Positions 1 through 12,553 of a stretch of 64,000 nt of DNA are shown piece by piece. Source of the stretch: Hansfordia pulvinata (Eukaryota; Ascomycota; Sordariomycetes; Xylariales); contig BJKQ01000007.1 of the NCBI GenBank assembly GCA_006538405.1, positions 2,728,001-2,792,000 of the forward strand, given 5' to 3'. The notes beneath the pieces are model-generated. The model made no database searches. It had not been told where the DNA came from and worked only from the letters and a program-made list of their open reading frames with translations. How positions within the stretch are numbered: the first letter of the stretch is position 1; every line of letters begins with the position of its first letter. A program made the translations under genes and the position numbers.

Positions 1-359
1 GCGCCTGCGCCACGTCGAGCAGGTTGTCCCCCTTGGACACGGCTATTCGGTGCTCGCGCGAATCCTTGTCGATGAAGGTGACGTAGAGCCTAGTTGTTTG
101 TCAGCAGCCGCGCGACTCGTTCGTGCCGGGAACCATACTCCTCGCCGGCCTTCGGAGGCTCAATGTGGCCATGCTTGCGAGCTGGCGTAGTAGTGAAGGC
201 GCGTGCCGTCGCTGTGCGGCAGATCTGGGGTATCGTGGCGGCAGCGGGCCGGCGTGTGGTGGAGGGGACGGGAAGGACGGCGCGAGGCTGTCGCAGTGCA
301 AAGGTCGCCGGGGGAGTCAGTCTTTGCAGACCTCTTGAGAAAAATCTCGGCGCGGCCAT
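1..359 (-). CDS. YAH1: Mitochondrial [2Fe-2S] ferredoxin (adrenodoxin type), 5' part
   Basis: Yah1-type ferredoxins pass electrons from ferredoxin reductase to iron-sulfur cluster assembly and haem A synthesis in the mitochondrial matrix. Only the N-terminal part is present; the gene runs off the left edge. Exon 1 is 139..359 and exon 2 is 1..89. A 49-nt GT-AG intron (90..138) joins KAGEE to LYVTFIDKDS in frame, the first strand of the ferredoxin fold, followed by IAVSKGDNLLDVAQ. The N-terminus (MAAPRFFSRGLQRL) is Arg/Ala-rich with no acidic residue, as in a matrix presequence. The start is the first in-frame ATG (359); the frame stays open to a TTG at 413. The cluster-binding cysteines lie outside the window, so the assignment rests on the N-terminal half. 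It is divergent from UGO1. Confidence 0.85.
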
Positions 360-1778
360 TGTGTCGTGGGTGAGGCTGCGAGGTGTTCTTGGGGCAGCGA
401 TGCGGCGTGGCAAGCAGCTGAAGATTGTGATGTTTGTCGCCGAGGTTTAGCTTGGGCGAAGGCAATCTCGGAGACCGAGCGGAAGCCAGGGCACCAACGG
501 GGCTAGTTCAGCTCCAGCGGCCAGGTGCGGACGATTGGCGAAATGCCCGGGCGTCAGGCTGCGGGGATTGACGAGTTTATGCTGGGCGGTATGGTGGGGT
601 GGTGGATGTGTCTGGCAACGGTTCCGGCTGACTGTCGCGGAGACCGGGTCGCGATGCAGAGGTCTTTGGTCGGGGTTGTGAAGCTGTGAGTGCTGCAGTC
701 GTCATGTCGCGACGGTCTTTTTTTTTCTCGCCTGCAACTAGAATCGGAGCTCTTCTGATTCGCTGATCGCGGCAAAATGGGGCATGCCCGCCCGCCTGCA
801 CTGGTACTGGCCAATGGCAAGGTGCGAACATGTGCGTTACGGGGCTCCAGCTATGGGTCGGATGGTTGAAGCAACCTTTCGTCCTATGTTCGCATCAAGT
901 CGACACACGAGGAGACGAAATGGACAGAAAGGCTTGAGCACATACATGTACCTTGAGCAAATACCCAGAAACACGATCATCCAAATCTACATATGGCGGT
1001 CGCGGTTTCCTCTTTTCCCTCTTCAAAATGCACGCTTCGGCGTCGCTGTTGAAGTGCGCAAGCAGTACCCGATGTAGTGCGTGACGTAAGAGAGTGAGAA
1101 GGTCGGGTACATTGTCTACTGCCAAACGCTGCAGCCCAGCCCAGTACAGCTACTTAAGTCCGACCCGGCGAGAGGTACTGTGCCTGCAATTGCCGTGCCA
1201 ATCATCCATGAAGCGGCGCCAGGGTCGGAATGCGCGGTGTTCCCAGGCGCGACTGCCCTCGGGCTCGCACGCTCGCTCGCTGCCTGTGGAAGTCGCATTG
1301 CGACTCATCTGCTGTCTTTCATGCGGCAGGCACGGACGGCATCATCTCAGATCTGTTGTGATAATAGCGCTTTCCGCCCTCCTCAACTCTTTGTACTCGT
1401 ATCCATCCCATCGTCAATTCCATTGCTCCCCGACCTTGCGCCACCTCGCCGCGATCGCTCCAGTCTCGTACAGGACCTCGTATACATCGTCGCGCCTCGG
1501 GCTCGTCTTCAGGGCGTCGCATCCAAATTTTCGGCGGCCCATGACGCGCATGCGTGCCACCTTGGCAGTGCTCAGTCCCGACCCGACCAACCTCTTCAAC
1601 ACCTGACCTCTGCGCAAGAACCTGGTATCGCCGGCACCCTCACCCCCCTCCAGCCACCTCGTCAGCAGCCAGAAACACACAACGCCGCCATAGTGCAGAC
1701 CGAGCCCAGGGGCCCACCACCAGACGGACTGCGTTCGCCTTCCACACCACCGGGCAGGTTTCTGCCCCCTCGCCCAGC
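360..1778. other. Intergenic, shared promoter region of YAH1 and UGO1
   Basis: About 1.4 kb between two divergent mitochondrial genes. It holds a T-run near 719 and one copy of the recurrent motif TACTCGTA at 1394..1401. Open frames here lack coding character. No RNA gene was seen. Confidence 0.6.
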
Positions 1779-3308
1779 ATGGCCTCGTCCTCGCCAGCAA
1801 ACCGCGATGGCGTCAATCCTCTACGCCCCTACTACATCCCGCCAAAGATCGGTCAGCAAACACTAGACTCGTCCTCGTTTCCCTCTCCGCGCCCTCAGAA
1901 TGCCACCGGCCCAGCCTCGTCGGCGCCTCAGGCCTCTCGGTACGCCTCGAGGGCGCGCGACATGTTCTCCGACATGGACTACAACGACTTCTTAGACGAC
2001 CACTCCCCCTCGACGCTCCAGTCTGCCAAGGCTTTGGTGGACGACCTGGTCTGGAAGTACACGTCCGTCCTCATGGCCCAGCCGTTCGAGGTGGCCAAGA
2101 TCATCCTGCAAATTCGCCAGCAGGACGATGTCGGCGGCTTGCACGTCTCGCCTCTTGTCGACTCTCTGCGGCCCAGCCTCACCAGCCCCCGTGCTTCTAT
2201 CTACGACTACCACCACTCCGAGTCCGATGACGACGAGGACGATGAAAACGCATACTTCTCGTCCAATGTTCCCTACGCGACACCCACACCATCAGCTCGC
2301 TCGCGCAACCACCGCTTCGACTCTCCGCTCGAGTCCCCCACAACCCCAGCGAGCGCCACGGGCAGTGCTTCCAACAAGTCCAGTCCTCCCCATCAACTCT
2401 CTCTCCGCCGACCCGATTCTCTATTTGACGTCATATCTCAGCTCTGGTCCAAGGAGGGCGCCTGGGGGGTGTGGAAAGGAACAAACGCCACTTTCTTGTA
2501 TACTGTGCTGCAGTCTCTACTGGAGAACTGGTCACGCAGCCTGCTGAGCGCCCTCTTGAATGTCCCCGATCTAGGCGTCAAGGATGATGTCGATAAACTG
2601 GTCGACATAGCTTCGCCCTACCCGTGGGCTTCTCTTTGCGTCGCAGCAGCAGCCGCAGTTGCGACCGGACTCATTCTGGCGCCCCTTGATCTGGTCCGCA
2701 CCCGTTTGATCGCCACTCCGACCTCTCGCGGTCCCCGTCGCACTCTCGCGACACTGCGGCGGTTGCCCTCCTACCTCTGTCCCCCGTCACTGGTGACGCC
2801 GACCATCCTGACCTCGCTCATCCACCCAATCCTCACTCTATCTACGCCGCTTGTTCTCCGATCCCAGTTCCTCATCGACCGTGAGCTGTCGCCTGCGACG
2901 TTTTCTGCCGCCAAATTCTGCACTTCGTGCGCCTCGCTCTTTGCCAAACTGCCCCTCGAGACTGTCCTGCGACGGGGGCAGATGGCAGTCCTGGCCGAGC
3001 CTGGATACGCTCGCGCTCTAGACCGCCAAGGGCGTCTCGACACTGTTGTCACGCCTGGCCGCTATCAGGGAGTTACCGGCACCATGTACTCGATTGTCAC
3101 GGAGGAAGGCTCGCATGCCGTCTCTGGATCCGCGCCTGCTAAGAGCCCGCCGCGCGGCAGGAAAGGCAAGTCCAAGGTGGCAGAGACAGTCTACCGACGG
3201 GGTCAAGGCCTCGAAGGTCTATGGCGCGGCTGGAAAGTCAGCTGGTGGGGCCTGATGGGCCTCTGGACTGCTGGTATTGCTGGCGGCGGCGGCGAAGGCG
3301 AGTTCTAA
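1779..3308 (+). CDS. UGO1: Mitochondrial fusion/carrier-like protein Ugo1
   Basis: A 509-residue protein of the Ugo1 group, degenerate members of the mitochondrial carrier family. In yeast, Ugo1 sits in the outer membrane and links Fzo1 and Mgm1 during mitochondrial fusion. One exon. The frame is open upstream, but 1779 is the first ATG that gives the conserved fungal N-terminus (NPLRPYYIPPKIG). A polar, Ser/Pro/Asp-rich region (about residues 140-215) precedes carrier-like segments: the WGVWKGTNATF block, a hydrophobic stretch followed by the carrier signature PLDLVRTRL (about residue 305), and a C-terminal GLWRGWKVSWWGLMG segment. The single clear PxDxxR signature fits Ugo1, whose repeats are eroded. 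The long Ser/Pro insert is a common filamentous-fungal feature. Confidence 0.85.
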   Translation: MASSSPANRDGVNPLRPYYIPPKIGQQTLDSSSFPSPRPQNATGPASSAPQASRYASRARDMFSDMDYNDFLDDHSPSTLQSAKALVDDLVWKYTSVLMAQPFEVAKIILQIRQQDDVGGLHVSPLVDSLRPSLTSPRASIYDYHHSESDDDEDDENAYFSSNVPYATPTPSARSRNHRFDSPLESPTTPASATGSASNKSSPPHQLSLRRPDSLFDVISQLWSKEGAWGVWKGTNATFLYTVLQSLLENWSRSLLSALLNVPDLGVKDDVDKLVDIASPYPWASLCVAAAAAVATGLILAPLDLVRTRLIATPTSRGPRRTLATLRRLPSYLCPPSLVTPTILTSLIHPILTLSTPLVLRSQFLIDRELSPATFSAAKFCTSCASLFAKLPLETVLRRGQMAVLAEPGYARALDRQGRLDTVVTPGRYQGVTGTMYSIVTEEGSHAVSGSAPAKSPPRGRKGKSKVAETVYRRGQGLEGLWRGWKVSWWGLMGLWTAGIAGGGGEGEF

Positions 3309-4561
3309 TTTGGCACCCAGGCCGACTTGCCTGAGATCCGGAAAGAGTCGAGCACATCTCAGCCCTGTCCAGCCTGGGCCCCGATCTCCGATCTCCGAAC
3401 TCCACGCAATCAGGCTGTCAGGGCAGTTCGCCACGCCCCGCCCCTTCGATTTGGCGCCGATGAAAAGGCGCTCTTTGAATCCTGCTTCAGTTGGCCGATG
3501 GAAAGCAAAATGAAATACCCACCTCTTGGATAGCATTGTCTCCTTATTTGTTTCGCTTACGAGTTCACGGCCGTTCAATCGTTCTCCGCTTATTGCCAGC
3601 ATGTATCTGTTCTGCCTTGTTGCTCATGTAACCATCATGTTTTCCACCCACAAACCACCTGTTGAGTCTTGCCAAGTATTGTGCCGCGTTCATGTGTGCC
3701 CGTTGTCTGGGAGACCTGCATGGCGGCGCGGTTTTCTAGAGGCACCAGTCGCACAGAAGAACAGAAGACGGACTTGAAAATTGTGCGGCATGCGGGTCAC
3801 CAGACTTTGACCAGGAATATGTATTGATGTGCTCGCGGCCAAAATGCGGCCGTGTGGCTGGCTGAGCAAGCTCCCTAATGATATACCCCCCTCACCCACG
3901 ATGGAATCAAATATCAGGGGCCGTTGGTTCCCAGACTCGTCCCCGCCCACTGTACACCATGTTCTTCAGTGACGGCGCAGGCCGATCATACCGCTAACTT
4001 GGATCCTCCGCAACGTTAGTGCGGCGACGAAAGCAGGTGGCAAAATACATGGCAAAACGCGACCAACCCTGGCTTGACGTGTGACGCCCAGTTGCTCGTG
4101 TCTCGACAGAGGCGCAACTCGGCTCTGCAGCAGTTACACTGATGAGCTGGAGCAGACTTCCCGACATTTCCGAGATCATGTATTCGTAACAGTCAACTGT
4201 TCCGTAGGGCTAGCTGACCATGTGGAAAAGGAAATAGGACGATGCGAGCGGCCCAGATTCTAGGCGACGATCCACGAAAAGTGGCCGCTGGTGGCTGGTG
4301 AGTGGGCAGTCGAACGCGGGACGATATGCAAGGTACTTCTGGGTCAGCAAAGCGCCGATCACGACGTAATGAGCGGTTCAAGGCCAGCACTGCCAGCCAA
4401 GCTGGACATGATCCCTGCCAGTTCCCCCAGGCGCAGTCTTCAAGGCAGAAGGCATCGCCGCCGAGGGTCCGTCCATAACAAGACGGGACACCAGTCTTTT
4501 CGCATCACAGACACCTCAACCCCTTCCAAGTGTCCCCAGGCCGCGCGCCGATGTGGCTCGA
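3309..4561. other. Intergenic
   Basis: 1.25 kb between two genes on the same strand, so it holds the UGO1 3' end and the DUF3176 promoter. I see no conserved frame, RNA gene or repeat. Confidence 0.6.
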
Positions 4562-7110
4562 ATGGCGTCTCGCTTCCCGCACCAAGCGGCCTCATACGAG
4601 CTGCTGTCCAGGAACACGACAGCAGAGCCGACACGTCCAGATGGCCCGTTGCCACAGCGGCGGGCACCCTCGACCCTGCGCCTGTGGAGGTGGGAGTTTG
4701 TGCAGATCGCCGTGGCCGTGAGCATATTCGCCGCCATCGTCGCGCTGCTCGCGGGCTTCGACAAGCAGCAGCGGCCGCAGTGGGACTTCGGACTCAACCT
4801 CAGCACCGTCATCGCCGTGCTGGCCACGCTCCTGCGGGCCTCGCTCCTGACTATCGTTGAAGAGGGTATGGTTGTTGCTACTGGGGCAGTCCCCGGTGTC
4901 TTTTCGAGGCGCGCTGCTCGCGAATACTAACGCCCGTCGAAAAATTCATAGTTATCCGGTCCCTGAAGTGGGACTGGTTCAGAGAGCCTCGGCCGCTGTA
5001 CCACTTGGCTCTCTACGAGGAGGCGAGCAACGGGCTCTGGGGCTCGCTCGCCTACCTTTTCACGCTCCCCCGGCTGTGAGTCCCCTATAACCCACCTTAC
5101 CGTTACCAGTTTCGACGCCCGCAACGCAAAGAACGCTCTAGTGACTTCTTTCTTTCTTTCTTTTCCTTCGGGGGGCGGCACAGGAACATCCCGACGCTGG
5201 CGACCTCGATCACGGTCGTCTCGCTGGCGATCAGCGCCTTCACGCAGCAGGCGCTGCAGACGGTGGCGTGCCACCGGGACGTCCCCGGCGCGAGTGCCTC
5301 GGTGCCCCTGGCGCGCACGCTGAACCAGAGCCTGCTGCTGCGGACCATCGCGACGCGGGACGACGACATGGACATCTCGGACCTGCCGCAGAACCTGGTC
5401 ACGGCGTTCGTCAACGGGCTGGGCATCAGGAAGGGGGGTGGGCCCCCCAACAACCTGCCCGTGGCGTGCCCGTCGGGCAACTGCACGTTCCCGCCGCCGC
5501 CGGGTCTCCCGTACGCGTACGCCACGCTCGCCATGGCCAGCGACTGCGTCGACGTGTCGGGCTCGGTGCGGCAGACTGAGTCGCAGACCGAGTCCCAGTC
5601 CGAGGGCGACGGCAAAAACAACAACAACAACAGAAACGTCACGGTGTACCACATCGAGGGTGGGCCGTCGCTGAGGTACCGCCACGGGGTCAAGCCCAAG
5701 GTCATCACGGCGCTGAACGGCACGTCGGTCCAGCCCCGGGTCGACGGGGTCTGGTCGACGGCCATGAACTCGACGCCGCTGGCCCGGGACCTGTCGGCGG
5801 ACGGCGGCTCGCTCGCGGCCGCCCTGGGCATCGACCTGGCGCCGATCCGGCCGAGCTGGGACGCGCGGCTCGGCGACGCCGCCTTCATCCTCGTCAACCG
5901 CCACCCGTGCGGGCCGGGCTCCCACCGCAAGGACGCCGACGACGACGACGAGGGCGACAACACGGGCGACGACGACGACGACGACGACACGGACACGGGC
6001 GGCGAAAGCTGCTACGAGGGCCAGCCGGGCATCACCGGCGTGCCCGAGGGCCTGGGCATCACCGCGGCCGTGTGCTGGATGTACCCCGGAGTGCAGAAGC
6101 TGGTCGGCGGCGTGGTGAACGGGCGGCTGGAGGAGGCCCAGGTGGGCGAGATCGAGCCGCTGCTCGAGGCCAACGGGACCATGGACGACATCTACCACCG
6201 CCCGACCTTCCACCGCGACTCGTTCAACATGAACCCGGCCTTGTACCGCTTCGCCGACCCCTGCCGCGTCGGCGACCGCACGTACGCCCTCGACGACGAC
6301 GACGACGACCCGGCCACGTGGCCGCCCGACCTCGACGTCGTCAACGTCTCCCTGCCCGACCGCCCCGGGCAGCAGCAGCCGCCCGGCTCCCGCACCCAGG
6401 CCGGGCCGCGGGCCTGCCTGCACGGCCTGTCGCGCGACTACGTCAGCAACTTCGGCTCCTTCGCGCGGCAGACCCTGTCGGGCCACCGCTGCCAGCTCAG
6501 CTACCGCATGGGCGACGTCAAGTGCCGCTCCTGGTGGCTGCGCAGCCTCTTCAACCGGGGCTCCGCCACGGCCGACTCGATGCGCGACAGCCTCGCCATG
6601 GCCTCCGCCTCCATGACCAACCAGATGCGCGCCTCCGGCTCCCAGTACGGCGGCGGCGAGGCCCAGGCCGAAGGCGCCGTCAGCACCTTCGCCGTCTGCA
6701 CGAGCTTCTACCCCCTCTGGCTCATCTTCCCCGCCGCCCTGCTCGCCCTGACCCTCGTCGTCGTCGGCGGCGTCATCGTCAAGGACCTCCTCGTGGGAGG
6801 GGCCGCCGCCGCGCGGCCGCGCTTCTGGAAGTCCAGCCTCCTGCCCCTGCTCTTCTACGGCCTCGACGACAAGGCCAAGGCCGACGCGCCCGTCGGCGAG
6901 CACGAGCTCGAGCGCCGCGCCAAGATGGGCCGGTTCAGCTTCCGCGAGCAGGACGGGCGGTGGCGCTTCTTCCCCGAGGCCGACGGCGCCGGCAGAGGAA
7001 GAGCGCCATCACCGCCTTCACCGCCATCGCGGTCGCCCGAGGCCGGAGCTGCCGAGGCGGGTGCGCGGAAGAAACCGGATGGCGAGTCTTGGAGGGACAT
7101 GTCGCCGTAG
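4562..7110 (+). CDS. DUF3176 family membrane protein
   Basis: A 784-residue protein of the fungal DUF3176 family, whose function is unknown. Three exons: 4562..4865, 4952..5075 and 5184..7110. Introns of 86 and 108 nt have clean GT-AG ends, and the first carries a TACTAAC branch site at 4925. Splicing restores the family core: WRWEFVQIAVAV (TM1), LSTVIAVLATLLRASLLT (TM2), RSLKWDWFREPRPL, then LWGSLAYLF and a third hydrophobic segment. A large extracellular-type region with scattered Cys and N-glycosylation sites follows, then a final TM near residue 650 and a cytosolic Arg/Pro-rich tail. Two Asp runs (codons GAC) at about 5937..5995 and 6290..6309 look like repeat expansions. The start is the first ATG before the family core. 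Its 3' end lies 89 bp from that of the NACHT gene (convergent). Confidence 0.85.
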
Positions 7111-7199
7111 CGAAAATGTAGCGACAACCTGTGGTATTTAAAGCAGTAGCTCTTGTATAGTCTACGGAGATGATGCCAGAACTCGACGAGAGAGCAGTC

Positions 7200-10100
7200 C
7201 TACTTTCTCTCCGCACGCAGCCTGTCAATGTACTCCATTGGATCGACCTTCTCCACCGATCGCGAGATGATCCGCCGAGTGTAGTCCGACCCGTGTTCTA
7301 GGAACCTGAAAGGCTCGTCGGACGCCGCTGGATACGAGACGACATCTTCCATGTCATCGGGCACCCACCCCCGGAACCTGAAAGGCCCTTCCTCTTCCAC
7401 ATGTCTCCAGCTGTCAATCACGTGGGCGCCTGTCATGAGAGCCGCCTCGATGTCTCCCCACACAGCGAACGAGTCGTCGTCGGAGAGAACCAAAGCCTCC
7501 GAGCCGAGACCCCAATCGTCGCTCGGAGGGACCGTCATACACACGCGCCCTCTGCTAAACTGAATCTGGTGGTCCACTGCTCCTATGGTCAGAGGGAAGT
7601 GCCGCACGAGGAACCTCTCGACCAGCCCCAGAAGCACATGATCGTCTGCCTCCACTATCCAGAGCTGATCCCTGAAGACCTTGGTCTCCCGGTGGCGCTC
7701 CGCGAGGAAGGGGAGGCCCAGAGGCTGGATAAAAAGGGGGGACGATTTCCCGTGTTCCCTGTGAACCGTGAAGTAGGTCTTGTGTTCGAGATCGACATTC
7801 TTCTGTAGGAAGAAATTCATCTGCAGAAAAGCCCTCCACAATTTGTCGTGTTGACCAAGGTGGCAGAACTCGAAGTCTCTCCACGTCCTGTAGTAATAGC
7901 TTCGGGGCCACTTTCTGGAAATATTCCCTGCAAGTAACCTGAGGAGGAAACATGACAGGATGCTGAAGTAGCCGGTCTCGATGTCTTTGCTGTGGGCATC
8001 TTGCAAGGGGGAGTCGGGACAGGCGACGTTGTCCTTGCCGTCGTGGTCCCGCTCAGCTAGGCCTCCGTACACAAGATTAGGAACGCAGCGGCTTTGCAGC
8101 ATGGAGACGACAGGCCAAGCTTGTTCGGGCCTCCAGAAAGGATATACATCCTGCCCGTCATCGTGCCGCTTCCATTCTTCTGCTTTCAGCTCCAGGCGGG
8201 ACGAGTCCATCGGCCCGTAGAAAGCGTCAACCATCCATCTCTGCAAGTCTACCTGGCTGGCGTATTGAGGCAGCACGTCGACCACCTCTTCAAAATCCCA
8301 GAGCTTGTCCCGTTGCCAGTATATCTGGGTTGCCACGATTTCCATATGGGAGCCTTGCTCGTAGGAGAAACGGACGCTGACATCCCGGTCCCCATTGCGA
8401 CTGTCATTGCGACTGTCATTGCGACTGTCATTGCGACTGTCATTGCGACTGTCATTGCAACTGTCATGGCGCCTTTCGTTGCGGCGCCTGTCATTGCGCC
8501 TGTCATTGCGCCTGTCTGCGAGCCTTTTCCAGAGTTTGAGAACCTCGGAGCTTAAGTCTGGTGGCAGGTTGCGTAAATACCAGGCTATTGTGTGATAATG
8601 ACCGTCATCGCTCAGGATTTCTGTTAAGGACAGGGCGCTCAAGTCGTCGACGTCGCTTGGGTCCCATTTGATGTCCCAAAACACGACTCTGAGCTTGGCT
8701 AGCTGGGAGTGTCGCTCTTCAGGGGTTCTTGTATCTGCCGCCAGCAGGTCCCTTCCTTCCAATGTCGATTTGATGAAGTCGCGCGCCGTTCGGTGAATGA
8801 AGGCGATTCCCGCATTTGAATAATGCTCCAAAGATGATTCTGTGGGCGTGACGCACTCCAAGAGTCCGGCTGTTCGCATGGCAATTCTTCGCGTCCACAA
8901 GCGACATTTGTCTCGAGCTTGTGAGCAAAGAGCGCAATCAACCAAAGTCCCGTCTTGAGGGCCTTCGTGCTCGAATAACGTGCCCTCAGAGCAAAGATGG
9001 TGCGGCAGTTGTTCAAATATCGCCGGCTCTTGACAAGCCGTAAAGCTGAAGACATCCTTGAGCTCGGAAGGACGAGTTATACCCTCGCGGCGACCATGGA
9101 TATGGGGCTCCGTGTCCAGCAGAAAGTTGAACATTTGAGCGGCCGAGGGAAGATACTCCGCTTTGAGGTCGTGCAGCCGGTTCAACATGGCTCGATAGAG
9201 GTCCGTCATGTTTTGCGGAAGGGCCTCAATCTGCTTCTGGATCATTTCGATGTCGTCACCGCCAATGGCTCCCGATCGAATGTTGTTTACGGTCACTTTA
9301 GCCCATAGAAAGACACCTTCAGACCGGTCCGCAACAGTGGCCGCCAGATGGTCGATGCGGTGACGGATATCGTCGTCTTGGGAGCTTTGCTGCCAGATCC
9401 TGTCCTCGAGGTTGGAAAGCTCTGACGAGACAGCGGAAGCGATGTCTTCTTTTGTCAAGTCCTGCATTCGCAGGTGGGGCTCACCGCGCAATGCATCCTC
9501 GAAGACTAGTTGGGGGCGACTAGAGACGCAAAGCTTAATTCGCGGTCGTTGGCTTAGTTGCTTGACAAAGGCAGTCAGCTTGCGGTTCTCTTCGTCTCGG
9601 CCCGTTTCGTCGAGCCCGTCAATGAAGATGCACTTCCAGGACGGGACATGGTCCAGTGAGAAGAGCAAAAGATCTAGCAACTCGGGCTCTTCCCAGTCGT
9701 CATGTCCACGCTTGGCCAAAAGACCAGGGTACCGCTTGGGGGCAGCATCGAGAACCCGAGTCTGGCCCGCGAGCAGCTCGTGTAACAAGCTGCAGAAGAG
9801 ACCCTTCCGGCTCTTCTCCATTGGAGTCCCAGTTTCGAAGAGGTAGTGACTCAGCACAACAACCGGCTCCTCTTTACCTCGCTGAAGCAGGCGTCGAGTC
9901 TCTTCATGTTGGGCGGCAAACTTCATAAGAGTGCTCTTGCCCGATCCGGGCTTTCCAGAGACCCAGTACAATTTGTCGTTTGAGGTCAGCCAGTTGGAAA
10001 GGGGAATGGCAGAAACTGGCCCATTGCTGCTTTGCCTCTGGAGTTCAAGAGCCCATAGATACGTGTCTTTATCAGGCGGATCGATTCCCGCTCGTCTGGC

Positions 10101-10856
10101 ATTCATCTTGGAGTAGCGGAGACTCTTGAGGATCTGAGATCGCTGTTTCTCGGTGTCGCGAGTGGTCTCCGTCGCATCAATCAGGTCCCTGATCTTCTCG
10201 TGCTGTTTCTCGGAAGACTGCTGGAGTAAGCAGCCCCATGCAGAAATCTGTGCTCGCAGCGTGGCGTCGTTGTCGGCGCTTTTCTGGAGGAACTCCCGAA
10301 GGCCCTTGCGATGCACAGCCAATTCCTGGATCTGTCTCTCGAAACCATTCTGCATGAGATCTCTGGGGGAGATCGTCAGTTGAAAACACCAAGAATTTGG
10401 ACTAGCAGTAAGGCGGTGGGGTGCCTACTTGGTTCGCTCAAGCATAAGGGGCACAAGTGCGCTCTGATGCCATTCGAGACTTCGGATGAGGCCCTCAATC
10501 TTTGGTCTCTTGAAGAAGATTCGAAGGGCACCGGGCACAGCATGCCGTGGGCTGCCAGGTCTCAGGCAGATCTTGTCTGTCTCCTTGCGTAAATCATCGG
10601 CTGCTTTCAGGGTCCTGGCAGCAATTTTGCCAAGCAGAGCTCCTGATCTTTCGAGTGGCTGGTCTGGGTGGCTGTTTATCTCCTGATCGAGATTCTCGCA
10701 AAGGCCTCTCAGCTCCAACGAGGGGCCCAAAAGGACCAGATCTTGCTTGTCGTCGCGTATTGATTTGACAATGCCCGCGAACTTGATGGCTGACTCGGTA
10801 ATCTGGAGGATATTGCAGGCGAAAGACAGAGCGGCTAACGCCTCCAGCCCCGACAT
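7200..10856 (-). CDS. STAND protein with NACHT domain (fungal NLR-like)
   Basis: A 1196-residue NACHT ATPase of the STAND class. Fungal members act in nonself recognition and programmed cell death, although most are uncharacterised. Exon 1 is 10429..10856 and exon 2 is 7200..10362; the 66-nt intron fits in phase. Residues 1-140 form the helical domain common at the start of fungal NACHT proteins (MSGLEALAALSFACNILQ). Helical and coiled segments follow, then Walker A GKPGSGKST near residue 280 and Walker B CIFIDGLDE about 110 residues on. The C-terminal 600 residues hold no WD40, ankyrin or TPR repeats that I recognise. Near residues 755-800 is a perfect-to-degenerate Asn-Asp-Ser-Arg repeat encoded by a 12-bp minisatellite. 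The ligand and effector partner are not evident from the sequence. Confidence 0.85.
8392..8516. repeat. 12-bp coding minisatellite in the NACHT gene
   Basis: The unit ATTGCGACTGTC repeats about six times perfectly, then degrades into GCGCCTGTCATT-type copies. On the coding (minus) strand it gives runs of Asn-Asp-Ser-Arg and Arg-Arg-Asn-Asp. Because the unit is a multiple of three, copy-number change leaves the frame intact. Confidence 0.9.
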
Positions 10857-12553
10857 GTTGAGTGCTGCTGGGACGGCATTGTACCGCAGAGCAAGGAGGA
10901 TGATAGTGTCATGAGACGAAGGCTTTTTAACACATTAGAGTAAGCTTAGGGGGTGGATGGGGAACCTCACGATGCGATTCCAGCAGGCGAGAACAGCAGC
11001 GTGGCGGGAGATCATACGCAGTGAGGTACCGGAGTCGGGTCCGGCCCCGGGAGCCAATGACAACTTCCATCTTTCCGTGCGCTTCTTGTTCTTCTTCTTC
11101 TTCAGCGGAACTGTTCGCCCTTGCAGGTAGCATTGCAGGAGAGGCTAAACCGCATCACGATAATACGTGCCTAGAGCCAACACGGTGGCAGGGGGGGAAC
11201 TGAACGGGTCGTCTCCATTGGACGCAGTGGACACTGACGATCGACGCTGCAAGCATGGTTATGCACTCCCATACAGGCGGAGAGGAAGCCGGTCTGAGCA
11301 GACTCTGGAGCTGGGCAACTCGCATCCATGCTTGAGGCGTGGAAGACTTCGGTGTGCGGTGGTTCGAAGCAGGTTGACATACAGGGGTGGGGAATAGGTA
11401 TGGGGTGAAAGCTGCAGTTCTCCGGGCCTTCGTGCCCGACGCGAACCCCGCTCAACGCACGACATCAGCCGTGGCCATAGGGCAGGAAGGAGTGAGTGTA
11501 CGAGTGCGGGTGTGGCTTCCAGGCAGAGCTCGTTGCCTCTCGTGAGAGGCAGGAGCGACACACGAACGAGCGGCATTCGCTCCTGCCGCTTCGACAGCAG
11601 ATGAGGCCTCCAAGAGTCAGGCGGCTGCAGTGAGGCCTCGCCAAGGTAGCGGGCACCAATCTGTCCAAAAATCCCATGGAGAGGAAGAGAGACGGGGTTG
11701 TCGTCTTGGGCTGGCTTTCTTGGGAAACCGGGCTGGCAAGGGTGCCCGGCCTCATGGAGACTCGGCGTGCTGATCCCTGTGTGCTTGCATCCGCACGCCT
11801 TTCGTTGGCAAAGGTTCCATCTCTGAGCGGGTGCAGAGCGATGGTTTCGAACGAGTAATTGTCCTTGCTCTCATGGCGGTACTCACGAGACACGGGCCAG
11901 CCCCATTGGCCAGTCCCCACGTCTGGTTTGGCAACATGAGAGCGTAGCGGGACGTATAAGGATACAGAAGTGCGCGCTCGATGCTCGTTCCGATGCTCGT
12001 TGCTTACGGAGATCCGTAAGGTAGGGAAGGGACCCATTCCGACCCAATAGCCGTGGCTGGGTACTCGTGCCGTAGTGCGTGAACAAGTCCCCCGGGACGG
12101 CGCTGGCCTGGCAGCCAGTCCTTACCCCGCTGAACGCGAAGGCATCTCTACAAGCATGTCGCAGCGCTCACGAGCTTTCCGAATATCGTGATCTGGGCAA
12201 TGTGACGCAGGACCTCCAGTTCGTGCCTATCCTGTAAGGCCGGAGTGGCTACCGGAGTCTTCAAAGCAGCATGGTTGCTTCGCGTGGTAGGCCTTCAACA
12301 GCAAATTCCAAGAAGATCGGCAAGGTGGATAGAGCCTACTTGATATCACGCGCCAGCTCGGGATCGCGCAGAGACGGTGTGATGCGATGGGTACTGTCCA
12401 ACATGTCCCTAGTAGCGAGACAGCCGCGGACCGGTTCAGCACGAAATGGGATCATGAACAGTACAGCGGGCTTCGTGAATAAGGGCCCGGCTTGTAGCCC
12501 CGCGCGGCCGGCTATATAGAATCCCAGCCCGGGCTCTGTACTGTACTCGGGCC
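10857..12553. other. Intergenic
   Basis: 1.7 kb between the NACHT gene 5' end and the small secreted protein 3' end. Several medium-length open frames exist on both strands but none has recognisable domains or family-like composition. I see nothing supportable here. Confidence 0.5.

Noticed and set aside
4927..6903. 658-codon open frame on the minus strand opposite DUF3176
   Set aside because: It is composed almost only of Gly/Val/Ala/Arg, mirrors the GC-rich codons of the real gene, and crosses two verified introns.
8392..8516. CRISPR-like array
   Set aside because: The 12-bp units are contiguous without spacers and are coding; this is a eukaryotic genome.
11465..12037. 190-codon minus-strand frame
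   Set aside because: Ser/Arg/Pro-rich with no domain, overlapped by other frames, and no credible ATG context.
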